This document shows, piece after piece, positions 35,868 through 44,503 of a stretch of 64,000 bases of DNA; the stretch's first letter is position 1, and each line of letters starts with the position of its first letter. Origin of the DNA: Allosaccharopolyspora coralli (GTDB lineage: Bacteria; Actinomycetota; Actinomycetes; Mycobacteriales; Pseudonocardiaceae). Below the pieces are notes generated by a model, which saw only the letters and a program-made list of their open reading frames with translations, was not told the DNA's origin and did no database searches. The stretch covers positions 2,542,001 to 2,606,000 of the forward strand of contig NZ_CP045929.1 of assembly GCF_009664835.1 (NCBI RefSeq). Direction: 5' to 3'. The translations under genes were made by a program, and so were the position numbers.

Positions 35868-36640
35868 CCTTGATCTGTGGACGTGTTGGCCTGTTCGGGA
35901 ACGAGGAATCGGCGGGCGGCGCGGTGCACCGACGCCCAGACGTCGCCGGGCACCTCCAGTCCGTCGCGCATCGCCTCCGCGCGGCGGTCCATTCGTTCCT
36001 CCGGTGTCGAGATGACGGGCCATTCACTGTGTTGTGTTACGTGTGAAGGAAAATGGGCGATAGACAGACCACCGTGAAGTCCAGTGACACCGGAGCGCGT
36101 CGTGCTGTGCACCACGTGGGTGAACCCGGCGGGGTCGTCGGAGACGTGGACACGGCCGTAGCTGTCGCAGGCCAACGCGCATGTCGTAGCGCTGGTTCCG
36201 TCGACCCCGGCGAGCACGGTCATCCCCTGCGCGCGCTTGGCATGTTCCACTGCGAAGAACAACAGTGCGCGATCAAAGCCGAGCCCGTGCACGAACACGC
36301 GGCCGGACACTTTCCGGGCTGCTTGTGCTGCCACGACATCGAACACCGAGCGACCGAGTAACAAGGCGCCTCGGCGTGCTGGGTCGTCCACAACGAACCC
36401 GCCGTTGGTATCACCATGCACTGGCGCAGGAACCTGTCCCGGAAGGGTGTCGATCTCGTGCAGCAGAGCGTGGAGGCCGCCCCATCCCTGGATCTCGGCT
36501 TCCAACACGGCCGTCGCGGCAGCGGCAGCCTCTCCCGAGGACACGCCTGCGGCGCGCACTGCGCGGAACGCGTTCTCGTGCACTTCGCGTGTGCTCACGT
36601 GCTCGGTCGTGCGGGTTCCGGTGGCCGAAGATCCGTTCAT
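35864..36640 (-). CDS. Unidentified 258-aa protein of the amine operon
   Basis: No signal peptide or membrane helix. It begins with a helical segment (STREVHENAFRAVRAAGVSS, GEAAAAATAVLEAEIQGWGG) that recalls DUF3726-type proteins found near dipeptidase-like genes, and continues with strand-rich sequence containing SGRVFVHGLGFDRALLFFA. I cannot assign an activity. ATGA overlaps on both sides place it firmly in the operon, so it is likely a subunit or enzyme of the same pathway. Confidence 0.6.
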   Translation of the reverse strand: MNGSSATGTRTTEHVSTREVHENAFRAVRAAGVSSGEAAAAATAVLEAEIQGWGGLHALLHEIDTLPGQVPAPVHGDTNGGFVVDDPARRGALLLGRSVFDVVAAQAARKVSGRVFVHGLGFDRALLFFAVEHAKRAQGMTVLAGVDGTSATTCALACDSYGRVHVSDDPAGFTHVVHSTTRSGVTGLHGGLSIAHFPSHVTQHSEWPVISTPEERMDRRAEAMRDGLEVPGDVWASVHRAARRFLVPEQANTSTDQG

Positions 36641-37629
36641 CGTGGCACCTCCGGGACGAGCACCTCAGCGAACAGCCGCATCCAGTTCTCTCCCAGCACA
36701 CCGCGCACGGTCTTCTCGTCGAGTCCGGCCTGATCGAGTCCGTCCGCGAGAACGGGGAAATCGGCGGGCCCGGTGAACCACTGCGGCCAGGCAGGCCACG
36801 TCGGAGGTGTCGGATTGGCCTCAGGGGGTTGCCACCGGCCATTGCGGAGCCAGGCCACGAAACTCTCGGACCAGTTCTGCGTGCAGTCGCTGCCCACCGC
36901 GACATGGTCGGGGCCGATCTCGTCGACCAGCCTGGCGATCATGGTGCAGAACTGCTCGCGGGTGGTGTGTTCACCCCCGAGCACGTTGGGGTACAGGCAG
37001 CAACCGATGACGCCACCGCGGTCGGCGAGCGCACAGATCACCTCGGCAGGCTTGTTCCTCGGAGTGTCGAAGAACCAGGTGGGGTTGGAATGAGTGATCG
37101 ACACCGGCACAGCGGAGGCGTCGATGCCGTCCCGGCAGGTGCGGTTTCCCACGTGGGAGAGGTCGATCATCATGCCGACCCGGTTCATCTCGGACACGAC
37201 GTGGCGACCGAAGCGGGTCAGGCCCGAGTCGTCCGGGTCGTAGCAGGCGCCGCCGACCAGGTTCTGGATGTTGTAGGTCAGTTGCGCGATCTGGACGCCG
37301 AGCCTTCGGAAGACCTCGACCATCCGGTAGTCGTCCCCGAAAGGAGAGGTGTTCTGGAACCCGAGCAAGACGGCGACCCTGCCTGTTTCCCGGGCACGGC
37401 GGATCTCGTCCACACCGTCAGCGAGGACCACCAGATCAGGGTTCTGCGCGGCTAACTGGCACCAGGCGCCCACCGCACGAAGCGTTTCCTCTGGCCCTTC
37501 CCAGACCGCGCAGGTCGCGTTCACCGCGTCGATGCCGCCGGTGCGCAGCTGTTCCAGCAGGCCCCGGTCCCAGTTGTTGATCTGCAAACCGTCGACGACG
37601 AGCCCGTCGTGCTGCTGCAACGCGGTCAC
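36637..37629 (-). CDS. M19 renal-dipeptidase-like protein, betaine-catabolism clade
   Basis: Predicted 330 aa. The TIM barrel is clear: VAVLLGFQNTSPFGDD, LTYNIQNLVGGACYDPDDSG, GRHVVSEMNRVGMMIDLSHV and VAVGSDCTQNW. In true dipeptidases an N-terminal HxD binds zinc; here the segment is VVDGLQINNWDRGL, without it. The same substitution is found in the M19-like protein encoded beside the dimethylglycine/betaine genes of Pseudomonas (PA5396 type, from memory). It is therefore probably not a dipeptidase but an enzyme of small quaternary-amine or N-methyl compound breakdown. Confidence 0.82.
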   Translation of the reverse strand: MTALQQHDGLVVDGLQINNWDRGLLEQLRTGGIDAVNATCAVWEGPEETLRAVGAWCQLAAQNPDLVVLADGVDEIRRARETGRVAVLLGFQNTSPFGDDYRMVEVFRRLGVQIAQLTYNIQNLVGGACYDPDDSGLTRFGRHVVSEMNRVGMMIDLSHVGNRTCRDGIDASAVPVSITHSNPTWFFDTPRNKPAEVICALADRGGVIGCCLYPNVLGGEHTTREQFCTMIARLVDEIGPDHVAVGSDCTQNWSESFVAWLRNGRWQPPEANPTPPTWPAWPQWFTGPADFPVLADGLDQAGLDEKTVRGVLGENWMRLFAEVLVPEVPR

Positions 37630-39392
37630 GTGTGCTCTCCTTCCGGTTTCCGGGTGAACAGCCAGTCGTCGTCGTTGACACCCGCTGCGATGTCAGCCGC
37701 CCGCGGGGCGCCCGAAAACAACGTGACGCGCAGCCAGTCGGTCGACTGGGGGCTGTAGTTGTCCATGCCGTACACCGCGAGCTGGAACCGCTGCAGGTGC
37801 AGCGGCAGGAAGTCGCGAGCGAGCAGGTTGGCCTGTGTCTCCGCCCACGGCACGGTGGCCAGCGACTGCACGCGGCAGACAGCACCGCGATGCCACGGTG
37901 CGCTGAGCAGGAACTCCGCGACGCTCGTGGCCCGGTCGGCGGCACGGAGATCGCGGCGTAGTGCCGAGACGGCACGGGCGATGTCCACGGGTTGCTCGAC
38001 CTGCTCCCCGGGGTCGTGGCCTCGTCGACCGCGCCGGGGCTCTTCGCTGTTCGCCGAGACGAACCAAAAGTAGTACGACTGCTCCGGATCGTCGAAGTCG
38101 AAGTGGTCGACCCAGGCATAGCCTGACTCGATGAGCTCCAACAGTGCCTGGCAGCTCTGCTCTGCTCGCAGACCGAGGGACTCGTCGCAGCGCAGCATCA
38201 GTTCGATGTCGTCGTCGAGCTCGTCGTAGAGCTCAACCAACAGGGACTCCAGCACTCCGCGTGCCTCGGGATGGACATGGTCGGCGGCATCGTGCAGTGC
38301 GCGCCACGCGAATGTCGTGCTGTGCCCGGCAATCTGACCCGAGTCCTGGTACTGCTCCAGCAAGCCCCGCAAGGTCGCGAGATGGTCGGCCAGGTCGGGG
38401 CCGGACAGATACGGATCCGTGGCCAATCCTCCTCGTTCGGCGAAGTAGTGGCGGGCCCTGGACAGCAAGCCGGCCAGCCGGGACACGCGCCCGTCATCGG
38501 GTTCGGTCGACTGCGCGAGCGCGTAGGCCAGCGGCAGTTCTCTCAACGCGCACCAGGCATCCAGCACGCGGGGATGGTTGACGATGTAGGGCACCATGCC
38601 CAGCCCGGTGGCGTTGCCCAGACCGAGGAAACGCCGCCACTGCCCGGACAACGCGACCGCGTGGGTACTCCGTTGCCGGGCGCAGTGCTCGACGAGGTCG
38701 TAGCTGAGTTCACGCAGCAACCAGGCCGCCAGCATCTGCGCGCGGTACGGGACCGCCAGCGGGTGTTGCACCGGCAATCCCTCGAAGTCACGCAGACCGA
38801 ACTTTCCGTTGCTGTAGAACGCGGTGCTGCGCAGGATGTAGGCGGCATCACCCAGCACCTCTGGCTCCGGTTGCAGGCCGGCGGCAAGCCGGTCGACGGT
38901 GTAGTCGAAGAACCGCTGGCTGCGGTTGGCGCGAGTCCACACCAGACTCCCCACGTCGGCGCGGCCCGTCTCCTGGCCGGGCACGTTCTCCCGCAGGAAT
39001 GCCATTCGTTCGTCCGGGAGGTCGCCCTCGATCAACGCGGCGGTGACGTCCCAGGACGCCGCGATCACGCGGTCGGTGCGCTGATCGTCGCCGATGGTGG
39101 TCGAGAAGATCACGAAACGGAGCTGGATTCCTTCAGCGTCGACGCGATACACCGCTTCCCCGCGCCCCCCGACGTCCATCTCCCAACGCTCGCGGGTGAC
39201 CTGCCACCGCCGGTCGCCGGCGTGCCGCAGCATCGACCGGGCGAAGCTGTGCCGGGTGAGCCGGCAGGTGCCCATGACCTCCGGCGACGCGACGACACCG
39301 GCGCTGCGCGCGCGCTCCTGCGCCCAACGCAGCCTCTCGGTCGGGCGCCAGAGCACGGTGTCCGTGCTCCGGCGCTCGTGGACGGCGGTCAT
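37626..39392 (-). CDS. Large protein of unknown family (588 aa) in the amine operon
   Basis: No membrane helix or signal peptide. Residues 1-130 appear strand-rich with VAASWDVTAALIEGDLPDER; residues 150-400 are mainly helical; a Tyr/Trp-rich segment EQSYYFWFVSANSEEPRRGR lies near residue 465. The last 90 residues include VPWAETQANLLARDFLPLHL and DWLRVTLFSGAPRAA. I recognise no family. Both ends are set by ATGA overlaps, so its stoichiometry is coupled to the aldehyde dehydrogenase before it and the M19-like protein after it. Confidence 0.75.
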   Translation of the reverse strand: MTAVHERRSTDTVLWRPTERLRWAQERARSAGVVASPEVMGTCRLTRHSFARSMLRHAGDRRWQVTRERWEMDVGGRGEAVYRVDAEGIQLRFVIFSTTIGDDQRTDRVIAASWDVTAALIEGDLPDERMAFLRENVPGQETGRADVGSLVWTRANRSQRFFDYTVDRLAAGLQPEPEVLGDAAYILRSTAFYSNGKFGLRDFEGLPVQHPLAVPYRAQMLAAWLLRELSYDLVEHCARQRSTHAVALSGQWRRFLGLGNATGLGMVPYIVNHPRVLDAWCALRELPLAYALAQSTEPDDGRVSRLAGLLSRARHYFAERGGLATDPYLSGPDLADHLATLRGLLEQYQDSGQIAGHSTTFAWRALHDAADHVHPEARGVLESLLVELYDELDDDIELMLRCDESLGLRAEQSCQALLELIESGYAWVDHFDFDDPEQSYYFWFVSANSEEPRRGRRGHDPGEQVEQPVDIARAVSALRRDLRAADRATSVAEFLLSAPWHRGAVCRVQSLATVPWAETQANLLARDFLPLHLQRFQLAVYGMDNYSPQSTDWLRVTLFSGAPRAADIAAGVNDDDWLFTRKPEGEHT

Positions 39393-40873
39393 GACCGGTC
39401 CCCGCGAGGCGTCGCGGTCCGCAGATAGGCGGTCTTGCTCCAGGTGAAGAAGTCGGCGCTGCTGTCGCCGTTCTGCTCACGCGGAGCCGGAAACGTCGAA
39501 TCCTTGAGCCCGCCGAAAGGTGCGTGCAGCTCCGAGCCGGTATTGGGCGAGTTCACCTTGATCAGACCGGCGTCGAGTTCAGCCAGACCCTGCCGCACGG
39601 CGCGCTCGTCGGTGGTGAACAGGGCCGCGGTGAGGCCGTAGCGGGTGTCGTTGGCGATCGAGATCGCCTCGTCGAGGTCGTCGGCCCGCAGCACGGTGAC
39701 CACCGGTCCGAACACCTCTTCCCGGCAGATGGTGAGTTCGGGCGTTCCCGCCAGCACGGTCGGGGCGACGAAGTGGCCATCCGTGGGCAGCCGAGCGGCC
39801 GATCGCGCCACGACCTCGGCGCCCTCGCGCACCGCCTGCTCCACCGCGTGGTCGATCTCAGCTCGGGCACGCTCGTTGATCACAGGCCCGACCTGGGAGT
39901 CGGCGAGGCTGCCGTCCCCCACTTTCAGTGCCTCGAACCGCTTGGCCAGTTCCGGCAGCAGCTCGTCGTAGGCGGTACCGACCGCGATGACCCGACGGGT
40001 CGCGGTGCATTTCTGTCCCGTGGCACCGACAACCGCACCGACCAGCACCTCAGCGGCCTCCGCCGGGTCGACGTCGGGCAGCACGATCGCGGCGTTGTGG
40101 CCGCCAAGTTCCATCTGCAGCTTCGCCCCGCGAGGCACCACGGCCTCCCGGATGAGCCTGCCCACCGCGTCGGAACCCGTGAACGTGACCCCCGCGACCT
40201 CGTCCCTGGCCACCAGGGCAGAACCCAGCGCACCCGGCCCGAGCACGAGGTTGACCGCACCGGCCGGCACACCCGCGTCGTGCAACACCTCGGCGAACGC
40301 GGCGGCTACGGCCGGAGTGTCACTGGCAGGCTTCCACACCACCGCGTTGCCCCACAGCAGCGCCGGGGCTAGCTTCCAGACCGGGATCTGCAGCGGGAAG
40401 TTCCACGGGGTGATCGCCGCGACCACGCCCAGCGGGCGACGCACAGTGCGCACAACCTCGTCGGGGTGGCCCGACGGGTAGGTCGAACCGTCGGCAGCAC
40501 GAGCGCGAGAAGCGTGGTAGTGCAAGGTCTCGACGCTGCCCGCGACCTCGCCCCGCGACTCCGGGAGTGTCTTGCCGTGCTCGCGGGTCATCAGCACCGC
40601 GATGTCCTCACTGCGCTCGGCCAGCAGTTCGGCGGCTCGCCGCAGGATGCGGCCACGCTGGATCAGACCCAGGTCCTGCCAGCATCGCTGCGCCACCTCG
40701 GCGGCCCGCACGGCCTGGTCGAGCTCCTCGGAACCAGCCATCCGGTAGGACGCGACGACCACGTCGGGGTGAGCGGGATCGGCGCTGTGGGCCGGTTCGC
40801 CGCTGCCGTCGATCCACCGCCCACCGACGAGATGGCGGAGTGGAACCGAGCTCGAGTTCTGAATCGTTGTCAC
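39389..40873 (-). CDS. NAD(P)-dependent aldehyde dehydrogenase, first gene of the operon
   Basis: Predicted 494 aa from the GTG at 40873, with GGGAG 6 nt before. Signature parts: cofactor segment ITPWNFPLQIPVWKLAPALL, FTGSDAVGRLI, catalytic Glu in LQMELGGHNAAIVL, catalytic Cys in ATGQKCTATRRVIAV, and EEVFGPVVTVLRAD. It oxidises an aldehyde to an acid; in this operon the aldehyde may come from an amine or betaine (inference). It starts the ATGA-coupled run and is divergent from the LysR gene. Confidence 0.9.
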   Translation of the reverse strand: MTTIQNSSSVPLRHLVGGRWIDGSGEPAHSADPAHPDVVVASYRMAGSEELDQAVRAAEVAQRCWQDLGLIQRGRILRRAAELLAERSEDIAVLMTREHGKTLPESRGEVAGSVETLHYHASRARAADGSTYPSGHPDEVVRTVRRPLGVVAAITPWNFPLQIPVWKLAPALLWGNAVVWKPASDTPAVAAAFAEVLHDAGVPAGAVNLVLGPGALGSALVARDEVAGVTFTGSDAVGRLIREAVVPRGAKLQMELGGHNAAIVLPDVDPAEAAEVLVGAVVGATGQKCTATRRVIAVGTAYDELLPELAKRFEALKVGDGSLADSQVGPVINERARAEIDHAVEQAVREGAEVVARSAARLPTDGHFVAPTVLAGTPELTICREEVFGPVVTVLRADDLDEAISIANDTRYGLTAALFTTDERAVRQGLAELDAGLIKVNSPNTGSELHAPFGGLKDSTFPAPREQNGDSSADFFTWSKTAYLRTATPRGDRS

Positions 40874-40985
40874 GTACTGCTCCCAAGAGGCGGGGACACG
40901 CGCGCCGGTGTGATCTGGACAACCGGCGCCTTGTGCACGCAACGCTAAGCGCGGCAAAGCCGCAGGTGAAGGACGTATTGCGGAA

Positions 40986-40998
40986 CGCTTGATAAGCG
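40986..40998. promoter_or_regulatory. Short palindrome at the LysR start
   Basis: CGCTT-GAT-AAGCG directly precedes the LysR ATG (40999) within the 125-bp divergent promoter region. LysR proteins bind such dyads, often for autoregulation, but the arms are short. Confidence 0.35.
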
Positions 40999-41925
40999 AT
41001 GAGTATCAGTGGGGTGGAGATTCGTCAGCTTCGATACTTCGTGGCCGTTGCCGAGGAGAAGAACTTCCGCCGCGCCGCCGAGCGCCTCCATGTCGCACAG
41101 CCCGCACTGAGCCAGCAGATCCGCAAGCTGGAACAGCAGCTGAAGACAACGCTGCTGGAGCGCACGACCCGGCGGGTGGAACTGACCGACGCGGGGACCG
41201 TGCTGCTGGAGACCGGGCGTCGGGTGCTGGCCGAAGCCGAGCACGCCGAGACCGCGGTCAGGCACACCGCGCTGGGGGAGATCGGCACCCTCCGCATCGG
41301 GTTCGTCAGCTCGGCCGCACTCACCCTCGTGCCCAGGATCGTGCATGCACTCCGCGCCAAGCGCCCAGGACTGCACGTGGACCTCACAGAGCGCACCACC
41401 GACCGTCAACTCGACGCGATCGACGACGGTTCGCTCGACGTGGGAATCGTGCGCGAAGTCGGCTCCCCCACCGGACTGAACATCCACGAACTCGCGCGCG
41501 AACCCCTACTCGTCGCACTCCCGCAGACCCACCCACTGGCCGAACGCGAGTCGATCCGGCTCAGCGAGCTCGCCGACGAGGACTTCGTGGTCTTCCCTCG
41601 CGGCCAGGTGTCCCGGCTCTACGACCACATCGCCGCACTGTGCCACCACGCCGGATTCCGCATGCGCCCCTCCCAGCAAGCCGTCCAGTTCCCCACGATC
41701 CTGGGCCTGGTCGCAGCGGGAACCGGTATCGCCGTCGTCCCGGACTCCCTGCGACACCTCCAACTTCCCGGACTCGTCTACGCGCGGTTGGACGATCCCG
41801 AGGCCGTGTCACACCTCGCCGTCGTCTGCCGACCCGACCGTGCTGACCACCCGCCCGTCAGCACGCTTGTCGAACTGTGCGACCAAGACCTGTCCGGCCA
41901 CGAACCCGGCAGCCTCAACACGTGA
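40999..41925 (+). CDS. LysR-family transcriptional regulator
   Basis: Predicted 308 aa. N-terminal winged helix: IRQLRYFVAVAEEKNFRRAA, ERLHVAQPALSQQIRKLEQQ. The effector domain follows with TLRIGFVSSAALTLVPRIV, LDVGIVRE and LGLVAAGTGIAVVPDSL. LysR regulators usually control a divergent operon in response to its substrate. Here that is the six-gene unit starting at 40873, so it is the likely activator of amine catabolism. Confidence 0.88.
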   Translation: MSISGVEIRQLRYFVAVAEEKNFRRAAERLHVAQPALSQQIRKLEQQLKTTLLERTTRRVELTDAGTVLLETGRRVLAEAEHAETAVRHTALGEIGTLRIGFVSSAALTLVPRIVHALRAKRPGLHVDLTERTTDRQLDAIDDGSLDVGIVREVGSPTGLNIHELAREPLLVALPQTHPLAERESIRLSELADEDFVVFPRGQVSRLYDHIAALCHHAGFRMRPSQQAVQFPTILGLVAAGTGIAVVPDSLRHLQLPGLVYARLDDPEAVSHLAVVCRPDRADHPPVSTLVELCDQDLSGHEPGSLNT

Positions 41926-42020
41926 CCACCCCAGCACAGCAGCCAGACGGACGGTATCCACTTCGACAGCGTCATCACGTGGATGCGGATCAGCGCAACG
42001 ATGTTGTCCCGTCCCCGGCG

Positions 42021-42225
42021 TCAGGGCGCCACGGCCCACTTACCATCCACCATCACCGCCGACACCGCCGCGTCGCGAAGTCCTTCCGGCCCGAGGATGT
42101 CGAAGTCGCGGTCCAGCGCGACGAGGTCGGCGCGCTGGCCCACGGCCAGCGTTCCGGCCTGCCGGTGGTCCCCGACCAACCAGTGGCTGTCCTGTATTGC
42201 GCGTTGCGGGTTGGTCCGCTGGTGT
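42021..42225 (-). pseudogene. 3' remnant of an amidohydrolase
   Basis: Reads SHWLVGDHRQAGTLAVGQRA, DLVALDRDFDILGPEG and VSAVMVDGKWAVAP, the conserved C-terminal strand set of the amidohydrolase-3 superfamily, stopping at 42021. No catalytic part is present. Upstream it is replaced by glycosidase debris. Confidence 0.6.
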
Positions 42226-42264
42226 GTGCCCAGGACCTGGCCGTCGTGGGTGCGACGGCTGGTC

Positions 42265-42381
42265 GCCGACCACATGGTCCGTGGACCCGTACTGGGTGCG
42301 CAACACGTCGATGTCGCCGTACCGCGCGTACAGCGTCCAGGGAACGGCGTCACACCAGCCGGCCATCGCCGGGTTGCCGGG
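42265..42381 (-). pseudogene. Internal fragment of an alpha-L-rhamnosidase (GH78-like)
   Basis: About 37 codons read AMAGWCDAVPWTLYARYGDI then DVLRTQYGS, the segment following the catalytic region of bacterial GH78 enzymes, with a short internal deletion. No other part of the enzyme is seen. Confidence 0.5.
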
Positions 42382-42386
42382 TGGCA

Positions 42387-42959
42387 ATGGGACAGTGGCT
42401 CACCGACGGCCTCCGCAGCTCCCCGGCACGCTGGGACCTACTCAGCCAGCAGGTGTTCTTCTCCCAGGTCGACCTGGCACTTGGCGGAGAACAAGCCTTC
42501 AACCCCGATGCGTGGGACGACTACGTCGCCAACCGCGACCGGATCGCCACCACCTTGTCCACACCGCGCAACGCCGTCGTGCTCACCGGCGACGAGCACA
42601 AACACTGGGCAGCAGAAGTGGAGGCGAATTGGGCCGACCCCGGCTCGAAGACGGTCTCCCCCGAGTTCGTCACGACCTCGATCACGAGTTGTGGTGTCGG
42701 CTCAGACGATCCCGATGACCAAGCGCTGGCCGAGAACCCGCATCTGAAGTTCTACCGGGATCGGGAACTCCGCGCCGACCACCGAACCCTGACCTACGTG
42801 TCCAACCGGACGCTCCGGCGGAGACCGCGCATAGTTTCGCGGTCGGGATGGCGAACCCCGCCTCAACCCGCTGTGAGGTCACCCCCGACACATCGTGCAC
42901 CTTTCCCGTCGTCCAACCCATTGAAGCCGGTCGAAGATCCGGGATGCCCAGCCCGCTAG
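42387..42959 (+). pseudogene. 3' remnant of a PhoD-like alkaline phosphatase
   Basis: From 42387 the frame reads GQWLTDGLRSSPARWDLLSQ, QVFFSQVDLALGG and VVLTGDEHKHWAAEVEANW, then EFVTTSITSCGVGSD, the metal-binding C-terminal half of PhoD (Asp/His of GDEH). Past about 42790 the frame loses similarity, and a shifted frame carries RCEVTPDTSCTF, like the family's end. The N-terminal half is missing. Confidence 0.6.
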
Positions 42960-43499
42960 CTACGACCGGCATCCCGCCACCGCCATCTAGGCGGGAAGTC
43001 CGCGCCCACGGACGCCATGAATCAGAGCGGGGTGCCCGTTCCAAGCGAGAACACCTGGCCGTCGGCGACGGCGGTGATCTGGCCGCCGAAGTCGACTCGG
43101 ACCGGCGCGGCCCGCTGTTGGTCGCTGGCCAGGCCCGCCGGGTGGCGGAGCACGACGTGGCTCATGAGTTCCTGTCGCCCACAGGGCACTGGCTCGGTGG
43201 CGGCCGGTGGCCTGGTTCCGACGCCGGCTGCGTTCAGGTGCAGGAACAGCCAGTGGCTGCTCGCTGCCCTGAACTCGGTCTTGTACGGCCGTTTCCGTTA
43301 CGTCGAGAGGTACATGTAATCCGGCCGAGCCCGGCGTTGGCCCGTGGGGACGCACCCAAGCAGCTTGAGGATCCCCTCGGTGCGCGCAAGCCGAGCTCCG
43401 CGAACGGCCGCGACCTTTGCCCACCTCGTCGCCTGCGCCGGGACCAGCACCCGCGGCGCGGCGCACGAGCTGAAAGGCTGTAGGCCACCGGGCGTTAGT
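42960..43499. other. Decayed sequence, no assignable gene
   Basis: A minus-strand frame with coding-like content (SHVVLRHPAGLASDQQRAAP) ends at about 43011, but it is interrupted near 43310 and matches no family I recognise. The segment continues the remnant zone from 42021. Confidence 0.35.
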
Positions 43500-44471
43500 T
43501 CATCGCAAGACTCGTTCTTTGCGGGCATTTCCGGGAAGGGTCCGGGATCCGGCGGGTTCGGGCAGGGCATGGAGCATGGGGTAGGACGGTTGCGCGCCTG
43601 GGTGTTGCACGCTGTGTGCGCTCACGCGCGTGGCCCATCGGGCTGCGTCGGGAAGGGCGTCGCCTTGGCTGAGGCGCCAGGCCACTGTCGCAGCGAAGGC
43701 GTCACCGGCGCCGGTGGTGTCGACCGCCTCAACGACCACGCCGGGAATGTGTTCGGTGTGGTCGCCCTCGGCCACGGCGGCGCCGTCGCCGCCAAGCGTC
43801 ACCACGGCCGATCGCGCTCCGAGGCCGCGGAGTGCCACGGCGTCGCCTGTTCCAGATGGACCCGTGGGCGGGGTACCGCTGCGGTGGAGGATTTCCCGTG
43901 CTTCGTGCTCGTTGACGATCAAAGGATCCGCGAGTGCCAGCACGTCCTCCGGAAGGTCGAGCACCGGTGAGAGGTTCAGCACGACCCGAGCTGCGGCGGA
44001 GCGCGCGGCGCGGCTGGCCGCCACCACGGTGTCGACCGGGATCTCGAGAACCAGGGAGACTACGCGCGCCGAACCGATCAAGGAATGGGCGTCGGCGATG
44101 TCTTCGGGGGACAACCGCGCGTTGGCCGCTGCCGAGACGACGATGCTGTTCTCGCCTGTGTTCGCGACTGTGATCAGCGCGGTTCCTGTGGGTGTGTCGC
44201 TGTCGTGGACGGTGTGCGTGGTGTCCACGCCGTCGGTCCGCAGCGCCTCCAGCAGGGTGTCCGCGTGCGCGTCTGTGCCGACTCGGCCGATCATGGCGGT
44301 GCGGGCTCCCAGCCGGGCAGCGGCGACCGCCTGGTTGGCACCCTTGCCGCCCGCGCAGGTGGTCAGTTCAGCCGCCCGCACCGTCTCACCCGGCATCGGG
44401 TGCCGAGCCACGCGCGCGGTCAGATCAACGTTCAGCGAGCCCACAACGACCAGGTCCACAGTGGATACCAT
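43500..44471 (-). CDS. rbsK: Ribokinase
   Basis: Predicted 323 aa from the ATG at 44471 (MVSTVDLVVVGSLNVDLTAR). PfkB signatures are both present: GGKGANQAVAAARLG near the N terminus and DTTGAGDAFAATVAWRL with the catalytic Asp. It phosphorylates ribose to ribose-5-phosphate. It is the last gene of the gntR - nucleoside hydrolase - ribokinase unit (32 bp after the hydrolase) and would process the ribose that the hydrolase frees. Confidence 0.88.
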   Translation of the reverse strand: MVSTVDLVVVGSLNVDLTARVARHPMPGETVRAAELTTCAGGKGANQAVAAARLGARTAMIGRVGTDAHADTLLEALRTDGVDTTHTVHDSDTPTGTALITVANTGENSIVVSAAANARLSPEDIADAHSLIGSARVVSLVLEIPVDTVVAASRAARSAAARVVLNLSPVLDLPEDVLALADPLIVNEHEAREILHRSGTPPTGPSGTGDAVALRGLGARSAVVTLGGDGAAVAEGDHTEHIPGVVVEAVDTTGAGDAFAATVAWRLSQGDALPDAARWATRVSAHSVQHPGAQPSYPMLHALPEPAGSRTLPGNARKERVLR

Positions 44472-44503
44472 GGGACAGCAAGTCCTTCCTCGGTCGACAG
44501 TGG

